Notes under the pieces: model-generated
Seen by the model: the letters and a program-made list of their open reading frames with translations, nothing else
Database searches by the model: none
Told to the model about the DNA's origin: nothing
In this document: in pieces, positions 24,038 to 33,057 of the stretch
How the letters are laid out: each line of letters opens with the position of its first letter
Position numbering within the stretch: the stretch's first letter is position 1
Position numbers and translations under genes: made by a program
Assembly: GCA_015068935.1 (NCBI GenBank)
Contig: SVJO01000007.1
Span: forward strand, 1-51,176
DNA from: Oscillospiraceae bacterium
GTDB taxonomy: Bacteria > Bacillota > Clostridia > UBA1381 > UBA9506
Direction: 5' to 3'
DNA length: 51,176 nucleotides

Positions 24038-25789
24038 CTATTTCTCCTCTGCCTTCCTTGGAGTAACATAAACTGTATTATTATCAGTATAAATTACAAA
24101 TCCCGGTTTTGCTCCTGACGGTTTTTTTACAAATTTTATTTTTGTATAGTCAACAGGAACATTTTCAGAATTTCTTGCCTTTGAATAAAACGCAGCAAAA
24201 CCTGCTGCTTCAAGTATTGCATTATCCGTAAACTCTCTGCCCTGTTCGTACCTCATAACCACATGAGAGCCGTGAATATCTTTAGTGTGAAACCACAAAT
24301 CATTATTATGCGCCATTTTACATGTCAGAAAATCATTTTGCTTATTATTCTTCCCGATAAATACACAAAAACCATCAGTTGTCCTTGTTTCCTGCGGCAT
24401 CGCCTGTTTGTTTTGTTTTTTCTTTTTTTCCTTTGTATTGCGTCTTAAGTATCCTTCTTCATAAAGCTCTTCTGCAATTTGAGAAAGAGCCTCTGCTGTT
24501 TCAGCTTTTTCTATTTCTTCCTCAACACTCTCGAGGTATAAAAGCTCTTCTCTTGCAATCTTTAATTGCTTTGCAAGTTCAAGCTGCGCCGTTTTCGCCT
24601 TTGAATACTTTTTAAAATACCGCTGTGCATTTTGCGCAGGAGTAACAGATGTATCTAAAGGAATAGTTACCTCGGGCATGCCTTCCTCATAATAGTTTTC
24701 AAGGCATACTGTTTTATCGCTCTTATTTATTTTATAAATATTTGCGGTAATCAATTCTCCCCATATTTTCCATTGTTCCTTTTTTTCTGTATCAGCAAGC
24801 TCTCTAGTTTGTCTTTCTATCTTTTTTATACATCTTTCAATATTGTTCGTCACAACTTTCATAAGCTCTGCGTTACGTCTTTGTGCACGCTCCTTTTTTC
24901 CACGCTCTTTATAATATTCATAAACTAGCAGTGCAGGAGAGTCAAAAAACTGAACTTCTGCGAGATTTTCATACTGCGTTATATGAAAAGCAGAAAAGTC
25001 AATATGTTTTTTTGTTTCTCGGCTTACGAGATAACACGGCGCAAACTCTCCGTTTAATACAGCCTGAAAAAGCTTGTACCCTTCTGTTGCAATATCAAGT
25101 TTTTTAGACATTGACAATTCAGAAACATAAATTTCCGCTATACCAATGCCCCTATATACAATTTCCCTGGCAACAAGCGGACTTACTCCTTTAAATGTAT
25201 CTAAAATACACTTATCGGCTTTTTTATCATTATCTTCAAGGCACTTTAAAAATTCACCCACTCCGCAGGAAAGAGGATTTTTTTTGCCCTGAGATGGAGG
25301 ATTTTCATATTTGAGACCAGGCAGAATTTGTCTTAGAGAGCTGACTGAAAAATCAACGCGCTTTATGCTGTCAAGTATTTTTTCATTTTCGTCAAGAAGA
25401 ATGATATTTGAATGTCTGCCCATAATTTCTATTACAAGTGTTTTAACAGTCAAATCACCGAAAGCATTTATTGATTCTATCTCAAATCTTATAACACGTT
25501 CAAAATCAGGCTGAAAAACCCTTATAATCTTTCCGCCCAATAGGTGTTTTCTCAGGAGCATACAAAAAACGGGCGGCTCGCTTTTGGACGATTTCTCATC
25601 TTCTTCAATATATGCTCTGGCAATAGATGCGTTTGCGCTCAGACAAAGCTTAAAACTGCCGCTTTTTCCATGTAAAAGAAGCAATAACTCATCATGCTCA
25701 GGCTGATATATTTTATCTATCCTGAGCCCTGTAAATTTTTCATTGAATTCTTTTGTCAGAGCATTTATGAACACACCGTCAAGTGCCAC
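24038..25789 (-). CDS. rqcH: Rqc2 homologue RqcH (NFACT/FbpA family)
   Basis: RqcH binds 50S subunits carrying peptidyl-tRNA and adds C-terminal alanine tails that mark stalled chains for degradation. The 583-residue protein has the NFACT-N domain (starting MALDGVFINALTKEFNEKF, with the GLRIDKIYQPEHDELLLLL motif), a helical/coiled-coil region (about 300-440) and the NFACT-R domain (about 470-570, with NDLWFHTKDIHGSHVVMR). In older annotation it is fibronectin-binding protein FbpA. The start at 25789 has AAGGAAG. It lies between whiA and smpB, in a clearly cotranscribed run. Confidence 0.94.
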   Translation of the reverse strand: MALDGVFINALTKEFNEKFTGLRIDKIYQPEHDELLLLLHGKSGSFKLCLSANASIARAYIEEDEKSSKSEPPVFCMLLRKHLLGGKIIRVFQPDFERVIRFEIESINAFGDLTVKTLVIEIMGRHSNIILLDENEKILDSIKRVDFSVSSLRQILPGLKYENPPSQGKKNPLSCGVGEFLKCLEDNDKKADKCILDTFKGVSPLVAREIVYRGIGIAEIYVSELSMSKKLDIATEGYKLFQAVLNGEFAPCYLVSRETKKHIDFSAFHITQYENLAEVQFFDSPALLVYEYYKERGKKERAQRRNAELMKVVTNNIERCIKKIERQTRELADTEKKEQWKIWGELITANIYKINKSDKTVCLENYYEEGMPEVTIPLDTSVTPAQNAQRYFKKYSKAKTAQLELAKQLKIAREELLYLESVEEEIEKAETAEALSQIAEELYEEGYLRRNTKEKKKKQNKQAMPQETRTTDGFCVFIGKNNKQNDFLTCKMAHNNDLWFHTKDIHGSHVVMRYEQGREFTDNAILEAAGFAAFYSKARNSENVPVDYTKIKFVKKPSGAKPGFVIYTDNNTVYVTPRKAEEK

Positions 25790-25802
25790 ATTTTACACTT
25801 CC

Positions 25803-26738
25803 TTATCTTATTTCAATTGCCTTACCGCACTTCTCTGCCATTTCAATCAGTCTTTTTAATCTGTGATTAACTCCCGATTTGCTAATGGGAGGCTCGAGAA
25901 GTTCACCAAGCTCTTTAAGACTTGCTTCGGGATACTCAATCCTCACAGCAGCAAGCTCTTTTAATTGGTCAGGGATATTAATACTTTTATCTGCCATCAG
26001 TTTTTTGATTGCAAAAATCTGTTTTGCGGCAGCATCACCCTGTTTTTTAAGATTTGCTGTCTCGCAGTTTACCTGCCTGTTTATATTATTTTTATAATCT
26101 TTTTCCATTTTAACATTTAAAAGCTCAATCATTGCATCTGTTGCACCCATAAGAGCTATAAGGTCCGCTATAACTTCACTTTCCTTTATGTAGATAACAG
26201 AAAGTGATTTTCTTGTTACAGTTTTTGCATCTATATCCATATCTTCTAAAAGCTGAACCAAATCACGTGACAAGCCCTGATAATGCGTCTCCACCTCAAA
26301 ATGATAGCTTTTTTCAGGAGAGGTAACTGAACCGCCGCCTAAAAAAGCACCTCTTAAATATGCTCTTTTACAGCATTCCTCCTGAACAATAAATGGATTT
26401 ATATTAAACTTTATAATTTTATTTACTAAAAGGCCGAGTTTATTTGCAACACTGAAAAGCTGGGAGGCTTCATATATATACATTGTAAATGTACTACCCC
26501 CGCGTCTTTTCGCGCGTTCTGTTATATCTATATTGTATCCGAACACCAGATTAAATAGCCTTTGTGTACGTTTTGCCACATTAAAGTTTTCCGTTCTTAT
26601 TCTAAGAGCACTTCCGTCAGGTCTTGTCACAATACTTCCGCAAAAGGAAACAATCGCAGCAAGTTCTGCTCTGTTGCAGCATGTACTTTCCACACCGCAT
26701 TTACATAACTCTTCTTTTACATCAGTTGAAAAAGACAT
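25803..26738 (-). CDS. whiA: DNA-binding protein WhiA
   Basis: WhiA is a regulator with a degenerate LAGLIDADG homing-endonuclease-like N-terminal domain and a C-terminal helix-turn-helix; in Gram-positives it affects cell division and, in actinomycetes, sporulation. The 311-residue protein has the family start SFSTDVKEELCKCG, LRGAFLGGGSVTSPEKSYHF in the middle, and the C-terminal LKELGELLEPPISKSGVNHR. It lies 15 bases after polA and 13 before rqcH, not with the rapZ-yvcK genes that usually accompany it. Confidence 0.95.
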   Translation of the reverse strand: MSFSTDVKEELCKCGVESTCCNRAELAAIVSFCGSIVTRPDGSALRIRTENFNVAKRTQRLFNLVFGYNIDITERAKRRGGSTFTMYIYEASQLFSVANKLGLLVNKIIKFNINPFIVQEECCKRAYLRGAFLGGGSVTSPEKSYHFEVETHYQGLSRDLVQLLEDMDIDAKTVTRKSLSVIYIKESEVIADLIALMGATDAMIELLNVKMEKDYKNNINRQVNCETANLKKQGDAAAKQIFAIKKLMADKSINIPDQLKELAAVRIEYPEASLKELGELLEPPISKSGVNHRLKRLIEMAEKCGKAIEIR

Positions 26739-26753
26739 ATCACACCTCTTTAA

Positions 26754-29378
26754 CTACTTTGTATCATACCAGCTTCTTCCCACTTGCATATCAGTCTTAA
26801 GCGGGACTGCCATAGTGCATGCATTTTCCATTTCAGTTTTTAAAATATCCTTGACTATTTCAATTTCACTGTCCTCTGCCTCAACTATAAGTTCGTCATG
26901 TACCTGTAAAATCAGGCGTGACTTCAAGTTATTTTCTTTGAGCTTATTGAAGACTTTCACCATAGCCAATTTTATTATGTCAGCGGCGCTCCCCTGAATT
27001 GGTGTGTTGAGAGCGGCGCGTTCCCCGAAAGAACGAAGCTGGAAATTTTTCGACGCAAGTTCAGCTATCACGCGTCTCCTTCCAAACATTGTTGTAACAT
27101 AGCCCTTCTCATGAGCAAAAGCTACAATATCTTTCATATATTTTTGAACATCTGGATAACTACCTAAATAATCATTTATATATTCCTTTGCCTCTTTCAT
27201 GGAAATATTAAGGTCTTTGGCAAGCGAAAATTCTCCTTTTCCGTAAATAAGCCCAAAATTAATTGCTTTTGCGGCAGTCCTCATGGCAGGTGTAATATCA
27301 TCTTCTTCGCACGAAAAAATTCTGCACGCAGTAGATGAATGGATATCCTTTCCGCTTTTAAATGCATCTGTCATATTTTTGTCGCCTGCAATATGAGCAA
27401 GAACCCTCAGTTCAATCTGAGAATAGTCAGCCCCTACCAAAGAAAAACCTTCTTTTGCTATAAACATTTTTCTCATTTCTCTGCCAAGTTCTGTTCTTAC
27501 AGGAATATTCTGTAAATTAGGCTCTGCAGAGCTTATTCTGCCTGTCTGCGTAACTGTCTGATTAAAATTGGAATGAATTCTTCCTGTTTCTTTATTTATT
27601 TCATTCTTCAGCCCCACAACGTAAGTTGAATTTAATTTTGTGAGCTGTCTGTACTCCAGAATTTTCTCGATAATCGGATGTTCTCCCGCTAATTTTTCAA
27701 GTGTCTCAGCATTTGTTGAATACCCCGTTTTCGTTTTTTTAACAGCCTTCAGTTTCAGTCGTTCAAAAAGCACCTCACCAAGCTGTTTCGGGGAATTTAT
27801 ATTAAACTCTCCTTCTGCTAAAGCATGTATCTCTTTTGTCAGATTATCTATTTTTGATGTAAGCATTTCGCCAAATTCAGAGAGCTTTTCAGAGTTTACC
27901 AAAACGCCTGTCATCTGCATATTTGCAAGAACAAATACAAGAGGCATCTCAATCTCATAAAAGAGTTTTTCCTGCTCTGTCTGTTTTAGTTTTTCTGTTT
28001 CATAGTTCTCAAGTTTCAAAAGTGCCGCGGTGAAATCATGGAGATATTCCTTATCCTCTTCTTCGCCTTCTAATGAAAGCTGCACGGCCCCACTCTCTGA
28101 GTTCTTTAAAAGAACTATCCCTAAAAAATCAAAAGCAAGTTCCTCTATTAAATAGCTTTTTCTTGACGGCTCAATCAGATATGCTGCAATCTCTGTATCA
28201 AATACATTATTGAATTCTTCTATTCCCGCTTTAGAGAGATAAATTATATCCTCCTTAAAACTGTGGGCAATCTTTTTTATCTTTTCATCGGCAAAGAATT
28301 CTTTAATATAATTACTTGTTTCATCATTTATGTCAATAAAATAGCATGTATCTGCTTTTTGGGCAAAATAAAGTCTTTTATTTTTAGAATCTATTATATA
28401 TGCAGTCTTTTCCCCGTTTAACATAATCTCGCAAGTGTTGCTGCTATCAAGCTCTTTTAGCTCCGTCTTGACTGTTTCTTTTTGTTGTTTCTCATCTATA
28501 TATGTTTTGCTGAGCTTTTTTAAAAAGCTTTTGAACTCAAGCCTTGTAAAAATTTCAAACAGAGATTCCTCGTCATATTGTTTTACTTTTGCATCAATAC
28601 ACTCAAAACAAATGGGTACATCAACATCAATCGTTGCAAGAGTTCTGCTTAAAAATGCCGTTTCTTTACCTTCTATGAGTTTTTGTCTCATAGATTTTGT
28701 TATTTTATCACTGTCTATGTTCAAATAAATATTTTCAAGATTTTTAAACTCAGAAATAAGGGCAAGCGCACCTTTTTCCCCTATTCCCTTTACTCCAGGA
28801 ATATTGTCAGATGTATCTCCCATGATAGCTTTAACATTGACAAACTCAGCAGGTGTTACACCATATTTTTCAAGCACCTTTTCTGAGTCAAAAATTTCAG
28901 TGTCAGTGTTGCCCATGCGAGTCGTAACAAGATATATTTTGTTTGTCTCTGTAGCAAGCTGCAAATCGTCCTTATCACCTGTTAAAATGTCACACTCAAA
29001 GCCCTTTTCACTGCATTTTCTTGCAACAGTTCCAATTATATCATCAGCCTCATAGCCTTCCTTTTCAAGAACTGTTATATTCATTGCAGACAGAACTTCT
29101 TTAAGAAGCGGCACCTGAACTGCAAGTTCTTCAGGCATACCCTTTCTTGTCGCCTTATATCCGTCATACATTTTGTGTCTGAATGTTGGTGCTTTTAAAT
29201 CAAAAGCTGCTGCTATATATGAAGGATTAATCTCTTCAATATACTTAAACATGATATTTAAAAAGCCATAAACAGCATTTGTATAAGTTCCGTCTTTTGT
29301 CGTAAGAAGACGCACCCCGTAAAATGCCCTGTTTATTATGCTGTTTGCATCAAGTATTAAAAATTTCTCTCTACTCAT
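26754..29378 (-). CDS. polA: DNA polymerase I
   Basis: Pol I removes RNA primers and fills gaps in replication and repair. The 874-residue protein has a 5'-3' exonuclease domain (1-290; LTGDKDDLQLATETNK), a 3'-5' exonuclease-fold domain (about 300-470) and the polymerase domain (VGADYSQIELRVLAHIAGD motif A, KAINFGLIYGKGEFSLAK O-helix region, LILQVHDELIVEAE motif C). The proofreading domain appears degenerate: the DEDD positions read IIDSKN, AHSFKEDI and YLIEPSRKS, so editing is probably lost, as in many Gram-positive Pol I enzymes. The start at 29378 has GAGG. Confidence 0.96.
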   Translation of the reverse strand: MSREKFLILDANSIINRAFYGVRLLTTKDGTYTNAVYGFLNIMFKYIEEINPSYIAAAFDLKAPTFRHKMYDGYKATRKGMPEELAVQVPLLKEVLSAMNITVLEKEGYEADDIIGTVARKCSEKGFECDILTGDKDDLQLATETNKIYLVTTRMGNTDTEIFDSEKVLEKYGVTPAEFVNVKAIMGDTSDNIPGVKGIGEKGALALISEFKNLENIYLNIDSDKITKSMRQKLIEGKETAFLSRTLATIDVDVPICFECIDAKVKQYDEESLFEIFTRLEFKSFLKKLSKTYIDEKQQKETVKTELKELDSSNTCEIMLNGEKTAYIIDSKNKRLYFAQKADTCYFIDINDETSNYIKEFFADEKIKKIAHSFKEDIIYLSKAGIEEFNNVFDTEIAAYLIEPSRKSYLIEELAFDFLGIVLLKNSESGAVQLSLEGEEEDKEYLHDFTAALLKLENYETEKLKQTEQEKLFYEIEMPLVFVLANMQMTGVLVNSEKLSEFGEMLTSKIDNLTKEIHALAEGEFNINSPKQLGEVLFERLKLKAVKKTKTGYSTNAETLEKLAGEHPIIEKILEYRQLTKLNSTYVVGLKNEINKETGRIHSNFNQTVTQTGRISSAEPNLQNIPVRTELGREMRKMFIAKEGFSLVGADYSQIELRVLAHIAGDKNMTDAFKSGKDIHSSTACRIFSCEEDDITPAMRTAAKAINFGLIYGKGEFSLAKDLNISMKEAKEYINDYLGSYPDVQKYMKDIVAFAHEKGYVTTMFGRRRVIAELASKNFQLRSFGERAALNTPIQGSAADIIKLAMVKVFNKLKENNLKSRLILQVHDELIVEAEDSEIEIVKDILKTEMENACTMAVPLKTDMQVGRSWYDTK

Positions 29379-29412
29379 TTGAATACCTCTGTTTTGCAGA
29401 TTTTATGCCGTC

Positions 29413-29973
29413 TTAATTAAAGACATCTCCATAAAGAAATTCATAAATTCTCCTGTAATTTGAAACCTTGCTCACATATTTTTCCGTTTCGGGAAACGGG
29501 ATTTTATCTAAAGTTTTCCCATCTTTTGACCATTTGTCATTTAAAAGCCAGCTGTCCACATTGTTAAACCCTGCATTATACGCTGCAAGTGCACACTTTT
29601 CTCTTCCTGAATACATGCTAAGGAGATAATCCATATAAAAACAACCCATTTTAATATTTATTTCAGGTGAGATTATATCTCTTTTATACTCAAAGTTATT
29701 AATGCCAAGCTCATCAGCTATCCATTCTGCCGTACTTTTTGTAATCTGCATCAGTCCGGAAGCATTTTTTGAGGAAACTGCATCATGTTCAAAATTGCTT
29801 TCCGCCTTAATTATTCCCATGATAAGATATGGGTCTATGTTATACTGGCAAGAGTATACTTCTATGTAATTTTCATGTTTGAGCGGAAAAACCGCTTTCA
29901 TTACAGAATAAAGAAATCCTGCTGAAATTGCTATTATTAAAATAAATACTAATATCCTTCTTACTATTTTCAC
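29413..29973 (-). CDS. Membrane-anchored lytic transglycosylase (SLT type)
   Basis: This enzyme cleaves the MurNAc-GlcNAc bond of peptidoglycan with anhydro product. The 186-residue protein has an N-terminal membrane anchor (about 6-28), the catalytic Glu58 in GIIKAESNFEHDAVS, the GLMQITKSTAEWIADE motif and AAYNAGFNNVDSW, all typical of family 1 goose-lysozyme-like transglycosylases. It overlaps the end of coaE by four bases and precedes polA by 34. This order is common in Clostridia. Confidence 0.93.
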   Translation of the reverse strand: MKIVRRILVFILIIAISAGFLYSVMKAVFPLKHENYIEVYSCQYNIDPYLIMGIIKAESNFEHDAVSSKNASGLMQITKSTAEWIADELGINNFEYKRDIISPEINIKMGCFYMDYLLSMYSGREKCALAAYNAGFNNVDSWLLNDKWSKDGKTLDKIPFPETEKYVSKVSNYRRIYEFLYGDVFN

Positions 29974-30551
29974 ATTAACTCCTTCAGGATTTCACCAGTT
30001 TTTGATTTAAGGTTATCTAAATCTCCGTCATTAACTATCACATAATCTGAGTGTTCTGCATAAAAACTATTCTCTTTTTGTGATGCAATTCTGTTTTTTG
30101 CCGTTTCCGCCTCAAGAGAATCTCTTTTTAATATTCTTCTCTCGCGTTCATTCTCAGGTGCCGTCACAGCTATTGTTTTGTTGCACAGCTTGAAAAGTTC
30201 TGTCTCAAAAAGCAATGCAGCATCAATAACAACCATTTTTTCGTTACTGCTAAAAACCTTGTTTTTTATTTCCTCTATTATATATTTATGTGTAATTCCA
30301 TTCAAAATATTAAGTTTTTCGGGGGAAGCAAATACTATTTTGCCAAGTTTCTTCCTGTCAAGACTTCCGTCTGAAAAAAGGACATCACTTCCAAAAACCT
30401 CTTTTATTTCAAGCAGAGCAGGCATGCCCTTTAATACAATATCGCGAGCAACAATATCGGCATCAATAATTTTTGCGCCTTTTTCCTTAAAATATGTACA
30501 GACTGTACTTTTTCCGCTCCCCGTTCCGCCTGTTACACCTACTATCAACAT
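29970..30551 (-). CDS. coaE: Dephospho-CoA kinase
   Basis: CoaE phosphorylates dephospho-CoA, the last step of CoA synthesis. The 193-residue protein starts MLIVGVTGGTGSGKST (Walker A, residues 8-16), has IIDADIVARDIV and VVIDAALLFETELFKLCNK, then the LID-region NERERRILKRD. Length is typical. The start at 30551 has a weak GGTGAT, consistent with coupling to the upstream gene that stops nine bases before. Confidence 0.96.
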   Translation of the reverse strand: MLIVGVTGGTGSGKSTVCTYFKEKGAKIIDADIVARDIVLKGMPALLEIKEVFGSDVLFSDGSLDRKKLGKIVFASPEKLNILNGITHKYIIEEIKNKVFSSNEKMVVIDAALLFETELFKLCNKTIAVTAPENERERRILKRDSLEAETAKNRIASQKENSFYAEHSDYVIVNDGDLDNLKSKTGEILKELM

Positions 30552-30560
30552 AAAATCACC

Positions 30561-31262
30561 CTAAAATTTTGATAATTTTAAAACTGCCCTTTGCGGTGAA
30601 TCCTTTGAATTTTTCCATGGCTCATTTGTAAATCTGTAATCAAATTTTTTTGTAAACCAGCTAACCTCTTCATTGATGCGCTCTAGGTTGGCGATTTCAA
30701 GTTCGCATATTTCTGCCCGCGCTTTTTGTTTGGCTTTTCCTGAAAGCTCCAAGTCGATTTTTGACATTAACTGATAAAAATGCGGAAGACAAAAACCCTG
30801 ACTTTTCAGAACCTTTTGTTTAAAATCGCTTTCAGTTTTGTATAAGTACCAGAACACCTCTGAAAACTTATCAAGAGTTTCCGTTAACTTTTCACATATA
30901 ACACAAGAGCTGTTAATTGAATCCACAACACAAAGAAGCTCATCATTACTGCCCTTTTTAAACATTTTATGGGCGCTTGGTTCCTTCTTAGCCTCTTTTA
31001 ATTTTTTAACCGACTCTTCCAGGTGAGTCTCTAAAACAAGGGCAAGACTAAGTGCCTTCTGCCCTGAGAGCATCATTTTAAAATGCCTTCTGCAATAGCC
31101 CTTCTCATTTGAAATAATTCTCGAGTCAGGTTCCATCATAGATGCACCGAGAGCATATTCGACTGCTTCTTTTTCCAGTTTTTCCTCAAGCAAACAGAAC
31201 GGACATTCCGAAGGAGTCTCATATGCCTCCGAAAGCGGAATTGTATATATCTTTTCTCTCAT
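30561..31262 (-). CDS. DUF6062-like cysteine-motif protein
   Basis: This 233-residue soluble protein begins MREKIYTIPLSEAYETPSEC and has two short CxxC motifs, CPFCLLEEKLE (about 20-30) and CVICEKLTETL (about 121-131), and YCRRHFKMML and FCLPHFYQL, each His-containing and spaced to form possible metal sites with the CxxC pairs. This pattern matches what I know as DUF6062 in Clostridia; the function is unknown. It is the first gene of the run DUF6062-coaE-slt-polA-whiA-rqcH-smpB; no terminator is seen between it and the hydrogenase upstream. Confidence 0.75.
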   Translation of the reverse strand: MREKIYTIPLSEAYETPSECPFCLLEEKLEKEAVEYALGASMMEPDSRIISNEKGYCRRHFKMMLSGQKALSLALVLETHLEESVKKLKEAKKEPSAHKMFKKGSNDELLCVVDSINSSCVICEKLTETLDKFSEVFWYLYKTESDFKQKVLKSQGFCLPHFYQLMSKIDLELSGKAKQKARAEICELEIANLERINEEVSWFTKKFDYRFTNEPWKNSKDSPQRAVLKLSKF

Positions 31263-31387
31263 TTTAAATCTCCATTCAGCAAATTAATCTAAACAATTTA
31301 TGTAACTAGCTTATAAGAACAATATTGTCATTTTGTCTAACTTGCTTTCCTAATCTAAAAATTGCTTCTTATTTTACACATATAACT

Positions 31388-32809
31388 TTACTTTAACACT
31401 GAAACTGCATCTTGAATTGTTTTTTCAAGGGCTTCTTTGCCATACTTATCGACTTCCGTTTTGTTTTTTTCGCCATGAGTCAGACATCCCGCACCGCCAA
31501 TACATCCGCCAACACAGGCCATGCCCTCTATAAAGTTAGCATCTAATACATTTTTTCTTTTTTTCAGAAGTGCTATCTTACACTCTTCAATACCGTCACA
31601 CGGAATAGCTTTTAAGTCAAAATCAATATTCTGTTCTTTTAAGCCCTGCGCAACTGCATCAGATAAGCCCCCGCTTCGTGCAAATATCCTTCCAAAGTAT
31701 GATGCATTATCCAGGACATCTTCTTCCAGTTTAGTAATATCTATATCACGGCTATCGTAAAGCGCCTGAAGTTCCTCAAAAGTCATTACAACATCAACAT
31801 AAGGTTTTACGTCTTCAAGCTGTGCTTCTGCTTTTTTTGCAGTACACGGGCCAATAAAAACTACCTTTGAACTTGGATCCGTATCTTTTATATATCTTGC
31901 AAGTGTTGCCATCGGTGAAGGATTATGAGAAATATACTGTACCAAATCAGGAAATTCTGACCTTACATAAGACACAAATGCAGGGCAGCATGAACTTGTC
32001 AGGAAACCTTTTTCAGACAGTTCCTTTGATTCTTTCTTCGCAACCATATCAGCGCCAAGCGCTGCCTCTATTACTGTATAGAAACCAAGCTCTTTTAATC
32101 CCTTTATAACCTGACCGAGTTTTGCATATGTAAACTGACTTGAAATAGACGGGGCTACCATTGCATAGACCTTATAGTTTTGATTGTTTTCGCTTTTTTT
32201 AATAAGGTTAATTACGTCCAGTATGTATGATTTATCCATAATTGCCCCAAACGGACACTGATATACACAGGCTCCGCAAGCAATACATTTATTGTTATCA
32301 ATTGCAGCAGCGTTATCCTCATTAATAGTAATAGCTTTTATTTTACATGCATTCTGACAAGGACGCTTACGGTTTACAATAGCATAATATGGGCAAACTT
32401 TTGCGCACCGTCCACACTCTACGCACTTTGACTTGTCAATATGTGCAGTATGATTATGGTCAAAAGAAATAGCGCCGCACTTACAAACACTCTCACACCT
32501 GTGAGCTAAGCACCCTCTGCATGAATCTGTCACCTCGTAACCCGCCGCCGGACATTCATCGCAGGCTATGTCTATAACCTCAATTACATTCGGGTTGTCT
32601 TTATTCCCGCCCATCGCAATTTTTATGCGTTCCGACAGAATTGCACGTTCCTTATAAACGCAGCAACGCATTGTAGGTGTTTTTCCCGGAATAATTGTTC
32701 CCGGTATTTCCAATATATTTTCAAGAAGTGTATCGTTCCAGGCTTCTTTTGCGACTTCGCGGATAACTTTATATTTTAAATATTGAACCTTTGTATCAAA
32801 TTTTCTCAT
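31388..32809 (-). CDS. Monomeric [FeFe] hydrogenase, group B-like
   Basis: The 473-residue protein carries a Cys-rich N-terminal region with several 4Fe-4S motifs (CDECPAAGYEVTDSCRGC near 84; CVECGRCAKVCPYYAI and CIACGACVYQCPFGAI) and a C-terminal H-cluster domain with the three ligand motifs: L1 TSSCCPAFVSY (about 266), L2 IGPCTAKKAEAQ (about 314) and L3 EGMACVGGCIGGAGC (about 432). The L1 form TSCCPAF fits group B rather than the classic bioenergetic group A. Physiological partner is unknown; ferredoxin is likely. It is last in the cluster behind a sensory-type hydrogenase. No HydE/F/G maturases are in the window. Start at 32809 has AAGGAG. Confidence 0.9.
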   Translation of the reverse strand: MRKFDTKVQYLKYKVIREVAKEAWNDTLLENILEIPGTIIPGKTPTMRCCVYKERAILSERIKIAMGGNKDNPNVIEVIDIACDECPAAGYEVTDSCRGCLAHRCESVCKCGAISFDHNHTAHIDKSKCVECGRCAKVCPYYAIVNRKRPCQNACKIKAITINEDNAAAIDNNKCIACGACVYQCPFGAIMDKSYILDVINLIKKSENNQNYKVYAMVAPSISSQFTYAKLGQVIKGLKELGFYTVIEAALGADMVAKKESKELSEKGFLTSSCCPAFVSYVRSEFPDLVQYISHNPSPMATLARYIKDTDPSSKVVFIGPCTAKKAEAQLEDVKPYVDVVMTFEELQALYDSRDIDITKLEEDVLDNASYFGRIFARSGGLSDAVAQGLKEQNIDFDLKAIPCDGIEECKIALLKKRKNVLDANFIEGMACVGGCIGGAGCLTHGEKNKTEVDKYGKEALEKTIQDAVSVLK

Positions 32810-32820
32810 AATAAATCTCC

Positions 32821-33048
32821 TTAAAGGTCTACACGTTTAGTAGTTTCTTTTAATACCACTTCAGAATAAAAAAGTTTTTTCAATTCCTCATCTGAGAGCT
32901 TTTGAGTTATAATAGATTTAACACCCATATGGTCTATAATAGAAAGTGAACTGAGGCAAACATCTTCTATGCCGCACTCTCCTTCATGAAGACTCGAAAT
33001 TGTCATGATGCTTCCTGCATCACCGCTTACATTTCTTACCATGTTCAT
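32821..33048 (-). pseudogene. C-terminal remnant of a lactate/malate dehydrogenase
   Basis: The 75-residue frame resembles the last 65 or so residues of NAD-dependent L-lactate dehydrogenase: SIMTISSLHEGECGIEDVCL corresponds to the VLTVSSLLDGEYGIKDVCLS-type beta strands and LSDEELKKLFYSEVVLKE to the closing helix LSEEEKEKLKKSAKVLKE. The NAD-binding domain and active site are absent and the upstream space is fully used by the phosphatase gene. No ribosome binding site precedes the first ATG. It is best read as a gene fragment left in the operon; a conserved small protein of its own is the alternative. Confidence 0.6.
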
Positions 33049-33057
33049 TGCATTATA

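Noticed and set aside
26533-26997. 154-codon plus-strand frame across the polA-whiA junction
   Set aside because: Antisense to two certain genes; low-complexity Ser/Leu composition typical of shadow frames.
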